Origin: Nemertoderma westbladi
Lineage: Eukaryota > Xenacoelomorpha > Nemertodermatida > Nemertodermatidae
Assembly: GCA_032718475.1 (NCBI GenBank)
Contig: JAUCBJ010009076.1
Coordinates: 1-64,000, forward strand
Length of the DNA stretch: 64,000 nt
Direction: 5' to 3'
Shown: positions 11,121 to 21,800 of the stretch, piece by piece
Numbering within the stretch: position 1 is the first letter of the stretch
Layout: each line of letters starts with the position of its first letter
Made by a program: the position numbers and the translations under genes
Notes under the pieces: generated by a model
The model's database searches: none
Seen by the model: only the letters and a program-made list of their open reading frames with translations
What the model was told of the DNA's origin: nothing

Positions 11121-11914
11121 TGATCACCCTGTAATTGAATGCTACTGCAGTTCATCTCTCTCAACAACTGATCACCCTGTAATTGAATGCTACTGCAGTT
11201 CATCTCTCTCAACCACTGATCACCCTGTAATTGAATGCTACTGCAGTTCATCTCTCTCAACAACTGATCACCCTGTAATTGAATGCTACTCAGTTCATCT
11301 CTCTCAACAACTGATCACCCTGTAATTGAATGCTACTGCAGTTCATCTCTCTCAACAACTGATCACCCTGTAATTTGATGCTACTGCAGTTCATCTCTCT
11401 CAACAACTGATCACCCTGTAATTGAATGCTACTGCAGTTCATCTCTCTCAACAACTGATCACCCTGTAATTGAATGCTACTGCAGTTCATCTCTCTCAAC
11501 AACTGATCACCCTGTAATTGAATGCTACTGCAGTTCATCTCTCTCAACAACTGATCACCCTGTAATTGAATGCTACTGCAGTTCATCTCTCTCAACAACT
11601 GATCACCCTGTAATTGAATGCTGCTGCAGTTCATCTCTCTCAACAACTGATCACCTTGTAATTGAATGCTATTGCAGTTCATCTCTCTCAACAACTGATC
11701 ACCCTGTAATTGAATGCTACTGCAGTTCATCTCTCTCAACAACTGATCACCTTGTAATTGAATGCTACTGCAGTTCATCTCTCTCAACAACTGATCACCC
11801 TGTAATTGAATGCTACTGCAGTTCATCTCTCTCAACAACTGATCACCCTGTAATTGAATGCTACTGCAGTTCATCTCTCTCAACAACTGATCACCCTGTA
11901 ATTGAATGCTACTG
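11121..11914. repeat. Tandem array, 48-bp monomer, about 16.5 copies
   Basis: Near-identical monomers starting TGATCACCCTGTAATTGAAT and containing the palindromes TGATCA and CTGCAG plus TCATCTCTCTCAACAA. The strict 48-bp period gives open frames on both strands (for example MNCSSIQLQGDQLLRE on minus), which are treated as artefacts. On the minus strand it sits just upstream of the ORF1-like gene, the position occupied by promoter monomers in some LINEs. Confidence 0.97.
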
Positions 11915-13418
11915 TAAAAGCTTTTGTGGGATAACTGATACGTTTGCCTTTGCTGGCCAGTTCCCCCCCAGTCGCTAGAATACTCTCAAAGGGATTTATA
12001 ACTAAAATAGTGCAAGCTACCAGCTTATTGGCTGATGTGCTGTACGGAGATATCTGGGCTCAGTTTAATCGGCCAACTAGCTTAGAGAGGTTGCCTTAGC
12101 CTTGCTGTCCGTATCGGCCAATAGAATTTGAGTGGGCGTTGATTTCGACCTATCCCAGAGCTACTGAACTGAATTTCCTATCTCACTGCTCATCCTCTGT
12201 GTTGGACGGGAGCTTCGGGGAATAATTTTCGCCATAACACCGGCTTTTTGGGAAGAACTCTAGTAAAACTGCTTAAATTATCGAAAGTATAAACTGTTAC
12301 CTAACTTAAATCACCTAACTAATCAATCTTAACTCACTATTAATCATATTGTTTGTACTGTTATTTACCGTCAGTTATTAATTGTATCTATTTGTTGATG
12401 GAAATATTACTCTTTGGATAATACGGATAAATCACCCAAATTTCCCAATTTTCTTGATACACTACAGGTTAGAGAGACAGGCTATATATAACAATTGCGA
12501 TTTATATTAATGTGGTGTGTATTGAATCTAATGTTATTTAGCAGACCCTACATGAGTCAATTGCTGCTCTCTTTATGTGTGATCAAATATACTGACGGTC
12601 GGCAGAATAGTGTGCATGATTGTGATTGGTAACAAAGTATTTCCTAAAGAATGCGCTTTATACTTTAATCATAAGCAGTATCGTTGCGTTTAGTATAAGT
12701 CCTAGTTCTGTTTAAATAGATAGAGCGCCACGTCCTAAAGGAACTGTTAATATTCCCCAAAAGCCAATAATATCTGTCAGAAATTAATTATTAACGATCT
12801 ATCGAATAATACAGTAGGTTTACACTGCACCTTACACTGCAATAATAAAATTTAAGCATCCGAATTCTGCCTCCCGGGTGTAGATCCATCGGGTGAATGA
12901 TCGCGCATGGGCTGACTTCGGCTAATGTTTTGTGTATTAGCATAAAATATTGTCGTATGCTAAAGGTGTTTTAATTAACTAAAAGACATATAAATTTTGG
13001 CAGGTTAAACTGCTAAAGGTCTTCAAAAGCGCGAACAGTAACAGTTTATGATCTTATTGCAGTAAGCAATAAGGTTGCAAAATACCGTAGTGACCGGTAA
13101 CCTGAACCGGTACTTCTGTAGGTCAGTAGGCCCAACTGCCAGAACCGGTACTGCTGTAGGTCCGTAGGTCCAACTGTCAGAACCGGTACTTCTGTAGGTC
13201 TGTAGGCCCAACTGTCCTAACCGGTACTGGGTACTGCTGTATCAGTACATTAGTATTATTCGAATTTGATTGGTGTATACCGGTAGGTCTTGGTACTTAA
13301 TCAGGGACTGCAGCCCTGAATTTTTATTGAGATTTTACCTATTTCTGTCGGTTTTATTTCCTAGTAGGCTAATATTGAGCAGAAGGCGTGTGACCCTGCT
13401 CAGATTGTTCAGATAATT
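11915..13418. other. Intergenic DNA, no gene recognised
   Basis: AT-rich and without a convincing coding frame. At about 13085-13240 there are four imperfect copies of a roughly 48-bp unit containing GTAGGTC and GAACCGGTAC. The palindrome ACCGGT is frequent here and further right. Confidence 0.6.
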
Positions 13419-13994
13419 GTAGGCTGAGCTGCTGTCTGACTGTGGTTGAGTTTGGAGAGATTACGGCGTGTGTAGAGTTTGTCTGATAAAGTGCCGTTAG
13501 TAAGTTGGGGCAGCCATATGCTGTAAGGTCAATCCCCTCTTAAAGAATAAGTCGTACTACCGTGTTAGAACGCATACTAACTAACAGTTTCAGAGTCTGC
13601 ATATACTGTAGTTTATTTAGGCTTGATCGTAGTCTGCCAGTGTTTTAGCCTGTGTTTGTTTGTGTGGTCTGTTCAGGTACCGTAATAGTTATTACTCAAA
13701 TATTTTGTAGGCTGGATTGTTGTCTAGCTATTTTTAGGTCTGAAGGGATTGCTGCGTGTGTAGAGTTGTCTGATAAAGTGCCGTTAGTAAGTTGGGGCAG
13801 CCATATGCTGTAAGGTCAATCCCCTCTTAAAGAATAAGTCGTACTACCGTGTTAGAACGCATACTAACTAACAGTTTCAGAATCTGCACATACTGTAGTT
13901 TGTTTAGGCTTGATAGTAGTCTGCCAGCGTTTGGTTTGTATTTTTGTTTGAGTATTCTGTACGGGTAGCGTAATATTTATTATTCAGAGTTTAT
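13419..13994. repeat. Tandem duplication, period about 288 bp (2 copies)
   Basis: Two adjacent copies share a nearly identical core running from TCTGATAAAGTGCCGTTAG through CATACTAACTAACAGTTTC to TAGTCTGCCAG. The core begins near 13482 and again near 13769. The flanks are more diverged, suggesting selection on or recent conversion of the core. No coding frame is seen in either copy. Confidence 0.85.
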
Positions 13995-14852
13995 GCGATT
14001 ATTCGCAACATTCATGTCCCCAAGTTTATTCCTACAGTAATTGTGCTTGTTATACATACCGTTATAGTTAAACTAACCCCGGTACTACATCAGGGCTGCT
14101 CGGCGTAGGTAAAGACTGGAGATTTTGTGCTTCGGTCACTCCAGCAGATGCCGTGGTTCTTTTAACTGTTCAAGTATATTTAACTACTGATTATTTGTTA
14201 TACCGGTACTTGTACCTAATTTAGGGTTTAGTGTACAGTGCTGTCCGAAGTAATTAGTGTGTGGGCAGTATATTTGTGTTGTAAGGTGGTTGATAGGCAC
14301 ATTCGTTAGCTCTATTAACTTCTAGGTAGGAACAATCCGTGATACATAACGTAGTACCTATAGCGATACGGTTATAGGTCGTCAGGCGGTGGTATTTTCC
14401 TATCTGGACAGTGCAATATATTTACTACTACTTATTATTTCAAATACCGTAGTACCCTGTCCGTTGTAATAACCAGAATTCTAACCCTTTGTTGAGCTGG
14501 TTTGTAGACTTCCTGTAAAATTACCCTAAAAATTTCGTACGTAATATTTTGTTGTGTTTTAATTAGAGAATTAATCTCACCCATATCGTAAGTAATTTGT
14601 AGTATTAAGTAACTTAGGTAAATTAGAATTATCAGTTTTAGTGTCAAATAAATAGCACTTCACTGAGAGCGCACAGCTTCTGTGTAGTGACCCCCCAGAA
14701 ATAATAACATTTATTTCAAATATTGACAAAAACCCATTTAAACGGGTATATATCTATTATAAATCAACTCAAACGATTTATAAATAGTAGGCCTGCCAGA
14801 CAACAACTAGGTCTCAATATCAGTTGGACTACTGCTTAAATAACGGTAATAA
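13995..14852. other. Intergenic DNA, no gene recognised
   Basis: No convincing coding frame, RNA gene or tandem repeat seen. ACCGGT-type palindromes occur near 14081 and 14202. The segment ends at the left terminus of the DNA transposon. Confidence 0.5.
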
Positions 14853-15916
14853 CCCAGCAAAGTCATAGCATGATAAGTCGCTGATAAATTGCTACTAATT
14901 TCGCCGGCTAATACCCTGCTAATTTCGCCGGATAAAAGCCGGCTTTTTGGTTCCAATGTTCTTAAAGGTTTCGAAGGGTGGATTTCGAAGAGAAATATCC
15001 ATCGTTTAGTAGACTATTAGCCTTCGATTAGTAGTTTACGAAGCATATTCGAAGGATAATTCGAAGACAAAAATGCTTCGTTTAGTAGACTATTCGCCTG
15101 CGATTAGAAGTTTATTTAGCATTTTTCGAAGGATGATTTCGAAGATAAAAATGCTTCGTTTAGTAGACTATTAGCCTTCAATTAGAAGTTTACGAAGCAT
15201 TTTCGAAGGATAATTTCATACATTATTAGAAGCATTTTCGAAGCATAAAAAATACTATTTTTCGAAGAAAAAAAATGTAACTGAAACAATCACTGGACCT
15301 GCCTGTTGATGCTTTGGTGAAGAGGGAGGGGGTATTAGCCTATACCTACTGTAGTAGCCTACCGTATCCTACCCTACACCCTACTTCCCTATCCTACAAT
15401 ACGTTATACACTTATTAATGGAAGCGGCTGAGTATATAGAGAAATATATAATCAATATATATTTGAGGGTATCTATGGAAACTTTAGGTGATAATCGAAA
15501 AATTTGAATTTGTTAGTTGAAATTTAAATAATTTCCCATATTGTCAGCCATATTAGATTATTCGTGTTGATGGATCTATGAAAATTAATTAAATTTAGAT
15601 GCATTTAATTAATAATTATGCTTCTCTGATGACGAAAATATGCATTATTTGCCTGATAATTTATCTTCGTTTTCGAAGACAATTATCAGCCATATATAAA
15701 GAATTGATAATATTTTACATAGTAATGGACCAAGCGGCTCGGCTGGTAAGGAAATGACCATATGCTGCGAATGCTCATCAGATTTACAAATCTGAAATTC
15801 CGGTTTCAAATTTCAGTTCCCAGTTACAGTACGAATTTAAATTCCCAGATACGAATTGTTCACAGTAGTAATAAGTCTTTCTTCTGGAAAGTGAATCTGA
15901 ACCCTCAGTTACGTTC

Positions 15917-16450
15917 TAGGGCGGGCGTTCATAAAGTATGTCACGCAAATTTTCCCGATTTTTGACCACCCCCCCCCCCCCCCCCCACCCCGCTCTGTTT
16001 CAAAATGTCACGCAAGCTCGAGCCCCACCTCTCGCCCCTCTGTCTCATTGGTAAATTTGTAATACCCCCAAACAATACCCCGTCCCCCAAACAAGAAATA
16101 TTTTATATCAATAATACACAATGTTTGTTATACCAAAATACAATATAAATTCAAGCACTATCTACATTTCCCTTCCCCACTGACAAGTGAAGTGGCCATC
16201 TATAGGTTTCTATGTCCTCCTCAATTTATCGATTATACTCAATATTATTGAGTGTATTGTTGTCCTTAAAGTTACCCACTCATCTACACATATGTTTTAA
16301 GTCAAAGTCAAGCTAACATTAAAGCCTAGAACATCGCCGTAACCGTCACAAAAGTCCACACCCCCCCCCCCCCCCCCTGTCACAAAATGTCACGCAAGCT
16401 CGACCCCCCCCCCCCCCTAGTGCGTGACATACTTTATCGAACACCCCCTA
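15917..16450. mobile_element. MITE with TA target duplication, nested in the larger transposon
   Basis: The inverted ends share ATAAAGTATGTCACGCA (left, near 15930; right end reverse-complemented near 16422-16437), preceded by a G-rich tip and flanked by TA on both sides (15917-15918 and 16449-16450). Long C runs (about 15968-15990, 16362-16378 and 16405-16418) lie just inside the ends. The motif ATGTCACGCAAGCTCGA occurs near both ends in direct orientation. TA flanks point to the Tc1/mariner-IS630 group. No coding sequence. Confidence 0.8.
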
Positions 16451-16940
16451 GTTACGTTTTTACATCATGTTCTAGAACATGGTTTATTTATTAAATATAA
16501 AAATAGCCTTGCGCCGTGAAAAAACATTCAACATTCGAAAGCCCATATCTCAGCAACTGTATTTTCTAAATTTAAATTTTTTACATATTTGGAATCCTTG
16601 CATGGTCTGCTTTCCATCAGAACCAACAAATTAATATAAGGTTGAATAACTGAGATGGGACTGGTGATGATATCGCCGCCGGTGAAACTTTTTTCAAACG
16701 CTTGTTGCTAAAGAATAAAAAGCAAAAATACAAATTCTGTCTCAGTTACTACGGATGAGGGAGGTGAAACTACTGTAACTCTGTTTCATATCATGCTATT
16801 CATTTAAATTTGTATAAAAGTTAGGGAAGGGGGGGGGGGGGGGGGGTGGGGGGTATCATGTTTTTGAATTACGACACTAAATTACAACATTAAATTTAAA
16901 AGCATTCAATAATTATTTAATTCATTTTCTTAATCAAAGA

Positions 16941-17170
16941 GACCTTGGTGTAGTGGTTGCATTGAATTCACATCTCTTGGAGGTCGTGGGTTCAGTGTTC
17001 AGTCTGAGATCTGACAGTGTGCTGCAGTATATGTATTCCAACGAAAAAATACGGTACGGGTCAGCAGGTACGGAACTTCCAACTGCGCTGCGATATGTTG
17101 TACTGTTAGTTACATGTGTACATGTGCTGATGTGCGACGTGCTGATTGTACAGGCTGACCGGGGTGCATG
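16941..17170 (+). repeat. tRNA-derived SINE-like insertion
   Basis: TTGGTGTAGTGGTTGCATTG fits a polymerase III A box. About 35 bp downstream GTGGGTTCAGTGTTC is a degenerate B box, the spacing expected for a tRNA head. A non-tRNA body follows to about 17170. It lies inside the DNA transposon and next to a G homopolymer (about 16829-16848). Confidence 0.5.
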
Positions 17171-18466
17171 ATAGCAAGAAAATATCTGAATATTAAAATG
17201 TTAAATACTGTATTAAAACTTGTATATTAAAAAAAAGATTAAAAATAATTATTAATTAAGAATAAATTTTATACAGTATAGAGCAGTAGAGTAAATAGTT
17301 TCTGTATCATTATACTGTAGTATAAAAGGTATATTTTTTAAAACTTTCAGTTTAGGATATAGTACACGTATTAATACTGAAAAAATATGTGCTTTGTTTG
17401 TCCCCAGGATTTCCCTGACTGCCTGAAAGACATACTGTAGTCAGATACTGTAGTCTCGTTTTTACAGGTGTCTGGCATTCTGACAGTAACATACTGTAGG
17501 GCAGTATGGACATCGGCTTTACCTCTAGCTCTGCCATACACTCAGACCTGAAGACTCTGGATACATGGATTTCCGCACCTTTAAGGACAGACACAGCATC
17601 ACACAGTAATTAATGGATTTATTTCATAAAACAATATGAATGGTACTGGACATAATATAGATCAATTTTCTTTGCTTCAGATTATATATTATTATATAAT
17701 CGACAATTCTAAAGAACTGATTTCTTTGTACTAATTTACTGCTAAATATGGTCCCCAGATAAAAAAATATTCGGATTATTAGTAGGCATAACTACAGTAT
17801 ATAATTATTATTTTACTCTCAGAATTTGCCGGATAAAACATAACATACAGTAACTATGCATAACTAAACAAAACTAAGCTAAATGATCCAACCTTCGAAA
17901 AGTCTACAAATTTATCCTTCGTTTAGAAGGTAATTTATCCTTCGAATAGTAGCATAAATTATCATTCTAAACGCAGGATAAAAACTATAAATTCATCCAC
18001 CCTTCGAAAAGTCTACAAATTTAGCCTTCATTTAGAAGGATAATTTATCCTTCGAATAGCAGCATAAATTATCCTTCTAAACGAAGGATAAAAATTATCA
18101 ATTCATCCACCCTTCGAAAAGTCTACAAATTTATCCTTCGTTTAGAAGGATAATTTATCCGGCGAATAGTAGGCATATTTATCCTTCTATTTGCCGGCTA
18201 AAAACTAGCTAAATCTTCAGAATCTTCGAATAGTCTTCGAATTTATCCTTCGTTTAGAAGGATAATTTATCCTACGAATTGTAGACTGAATTATCAGACA
18301 ATTTAGACGGCGAAAATGCTGATAATTTCGAAGAAAATTTATTTCGATCAAATTAGCAGCATATTAGTAGCAATTTCGAAGGATGTGACTTTGCTGGGAA
18401 AGTAAGTTAAAGTAACTAAGTAACCCTAAAATATTCAGGAATTCAATTATTCTAAAAATAATTGAC

Positions 18467-18715
18467 ATACCGGTACTTACCATAGGCTTATTATATTTAT
18501 TTCTATAAATTTGAGCTGAAATCATACCGGTACTCTGTAATTAATCTAGTCCGTAATTATACTTATATATACTATAAGTGTAAGCTGTATACCGGTATTC
18601 ACTATAGGCCTATTATATATTTATATATATCTGTGCTAAATTTATATACCGGTACCCTGTGACAAACCTAGTTTACAATACTTATATATATATTATAAGC
18701 ATACCGGTATTCTAA
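18467..18715. repeat. Imperfect tandem repeat, period about 112-123 bp, marked by ACCGGT
   Basis: ATACCGGTA motifs occur at about 18467, 18523, 18589, 18646 and 18701. Alternate motifs share flanking sequence (TATAGGCCTATTATAT after one, CTCTGTAATTAATC-like after the other), giving a repeat of about 122 bp with two and a half copies just upstream of the BEL/Pao ORF. Confidence 0.7.
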
Positions 18716-18846
18716 TATATTATATATATATCACGCTACACTGAGTAGCAGTATCGGTAATTAATTATTAGGCCAACAGCGATACTGAATTACTAGACTT
18801 GCTTTAACTGTAATATAGCAGTAGGCATTCAACTGTACAATCAAAC

Positions 18847-21800
18847 ATGGCTGACACAAGGCAAACTCTGTCAGATAGTCTCCTAGAAACAACAGCCTGT
18901 TTCTCAGATCAAAGTGTAGAGAATCCCAGACCGAGGTCTGAAACCCCTCATACTGTAAGAAGGGCAACCCCTGCAGTGGTTGTGTCAGAACCTAGGTTGG
19001 TAGAAGCGATTTCGCAATTTGCGAAGTTAGTGAAGCGCCGTAGGTCTGCCATAGGCACTCGGGCCCAAGTCAAGCGGGATCAAGAAGAAGCTATAAAACA
19101 GCAGCAACCTCCTAGCCAAGAACCTAGTTCTCAGCGGCCCGATAGCTCCAGTAGTTCGGATACTGTTGAGCGGATGCCCGAACGCGGAGCGAAGATGGCG
19201 GATACGGTTTATGATGAGCGGCCAACCTATGAAGAATCAACCGACGCCACTTCTTCTCAAGTGGAAAGCGAAGTGAAAAGCGAATTAACAGCAGCAGAGA
19301 AGCCGCGAACTAGAGACGCCATTGACATCTACCTATCCGACTATCAGCGATTCTTAGGAGACGAAGAGTTGAGGAGACGACTGTCTGGACTTTCCCCCAA
19401 TAGTGAAGGAGCCAAGTTTGTGTTGGACGCAATAGATGCGGAAATGTTGGCAGCGAATAGAGCGAAAATTGATGAAAGAATCCGCATCGTTAGAGAATGG
19501 GAACAACAGTTGAAGAAAAAACAGATAGAGGACAGAAAGACAGCAGCAGTAGCAGCGGCAGAGGCAAAAGCAGCAGCGGCAATGGCAGTGGCCGAAGCGA
19601 AACGGAGGGCATCTGAAGAAAAAGTCCAACTAGAGTTGGAGAATCTTCAAGAGAAGCACGATTACTTAAATAAACAGATAACGGCTAGTGATATGCAGCT
19701 GATAAGTCGGACTACTTCCAAGAGACAGGGATTTACATCCTCTGATGAAGGAGATACAACAGATACTGAAGGCAAAGGAAATAGATCTCGTCTAAGCAGA
19801 CGTGGAAGAACATCCCACCGTCATAAATTGCCTGATTTGCCTCCAGCTGTTAGAAGGCAACTAAATAACACCAACTTAGGTAGTACAGAACCCATAGACC
19901 AGGTGGTTAAAATAGAAAGACTCCCTACAATAGTTGATGAGCCTGAAATAATTAGGCCTGTCGTTCCCAAAGTCACTTCTGTGTTAGAGACCCCTGTACT
20001 TCCAGAGCTTAACTCTAAATTCCCTTTACATAGTACTACACTGCCTGTACCCGGTGGAACAGTCCAAGAGAATATCCCTGTCCAGATAGCAGAGAGAGAA
20101 ATCAATAATTTGTCTCCCATCGTCCCGCGTCAGCCCGCTACTATGTTGGCGACTCCCGCTTCGGCGGTTGAGTGGGTGGAAGAGGGACGGCGGGGGATGA
20201 ATCTCCTGCTGGGACAGATGCAGGAGACTGTCCACCAACTTAAGGGAACAGTGAGGGAAAGTAGAGCAGAGTTGCAAGAAGTGCAGCAAAGTATCGCACT
20301 AGAACGCGACAAATTAGTCAATATTCAAAAGGGCATACCCATACCCCCTGTAACATTGTGTCCACCTGTTAGGTCTGAAGTATTACATGCGCAAGGTGTG
20401 GAGCCTACACGCATCTATACTGCTAGTGAAGTAGAAACTCCTATAGCAAACCCTATTAAGGGTGATTATACGCCTGTTGTTAATGACATTCCCAATAGAC
20501 CTGATAATAATCCGAGAAATTTATATACCGATAACTCGATATTCAATAACACGATGGCCCAAGAAAGTTTTACGCGTCAAATGGCTAGAACCGAAGCCCG
20601 TCAAGCGGTAAAGGTTGGAGAGATAGTCAAGTTCAATGGAGATGAGATGAAATGGTTACCTTTTAATGAATATTATAAAGATAACATACAGAACTCTGTG
20701 TTATCCAACGGAGAGAAACTTAGATTCCTCATCAAGTGCTTGGAAGGACCTCCCAAGTTAATGGCGTTAAAGTTTATTGGACATCCAGATGGATTAAGAC
20801 AAGTTTGGGATACACTAAACATCAGGTATGGTAACAAGGATAACATAGCTAAGTATTTGTATGCAAAATTAGTAGCCCCCCGACACTTCCTTAGTAGCGG
20901 GATTATAGAGTTTTCCGATGAAATTCAAGAGATCTGTAGACAACTGGACTGGTTAGGTAAGTCGCATGAATATCAGAGTTCCATGGTTATTGGAGCCGTA
21001 GTCTCTACTTTACCAAAGGGCGGAGTATGTACACGCTGGGACAAGAAAGTGTTGTACATGAATGAACAACAACGACGAAGTCCTACCATGGCTGATCTCA
21101 TGTCCTTCTTAGATGGTGAGGTAAAACTACAACTCATCAAGCAGTCCAGAGAGAAAACATCGGAAAATAAGGTAAGTGAGAAACCCGCTTCTAGGAGAAG
21201 AGTAACACCAGTGTGTTACACTGACGACGGCGAAAGCCAAGCTTCTCAAGAAGAGGACAGCGGGAAAGACACAGATCGATCTTACTATGTTGACAAAACC
21301 TCAAAAGGCGTAAGTAAATACAAGTCTCGAATCAGTGACAGGAGAGAACAGGTAACAACAACTCCTCCTACGTCTCCTAAGAGAATTCACGGAAGAAAGC
21401 CCGAAGAAAGAACGAGAGTGCATAACGTTACCCAAGGTAAGGTGAGTAACATCAAACCAAAATGTGCGCTGTGCGACGGGCCCCACTGTTTGAGTGCGTG
21501 TGCTGAATTTCTAAAGAAATCCCCTGTAGACAGACGTACAGTCCTGTGGAATAAGCGGTTATGCTATAATTGCCTCAGATCAGGACACCAACGGCGAACC
21601 TGTTACTCCGACGTAAAGTGTGCAAAGTGTGGCGCGAAACATCACATCTTGTTGCACAGTGAGTTCGAACGAAACAGCCCGAGTCAGGTAAGTGAGCCCA
21701 AATCACATGTCCAATTCAGTGATGTGAACGACACTGACCAAAGTTCTGAGTGGGAAGGATTCTATACGGACGAATTCTCCGATGCCAACGAATCCTGTTA

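Larger units (their letters stand above)
14853..18398. mobile_element. DNA transposon with 13-bp terminal inverted repeats and sub-repeat-rich ends
   Basis: The left terminus CCCAGCAAAGTCA (14853-14865) is the exact reverse complement of the right terminus TGACTTTGCTGGG (18386-18398). A second shared inverted motif, AAATTGCTACTAAT, lies at 14886-14899 and inverted at 18363-18376. Both ends contain tandem sub-repeats built on TTCGAAGGATAA and CTTCGTTTAG: three copies at 76-78 bp spacing on the left (about 14970-15240) and three to four at about 110 bp on the right (17890-18260). The 2.6-kb interior has no intact transposase and carries later insertions. No convincing target duplication is visible next to the termini, so the superfamily is unassigned. 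Confidence 0.75.

Noticed and set aside
11290-11886. 198-codon minus-strand frame of MNCSSIQLQGDQLLRE repeats
   Set aside because: Simple translation of the 48-bp array; the opposite strand is open too.
17352-17594. 80-codon minus-strand frame and an overlapping plus-strand frame (MDIGFTSSSAIHSDL) inside the DNA transposon
   Set aside because: No transposase motif on either strand; too short to support a call.
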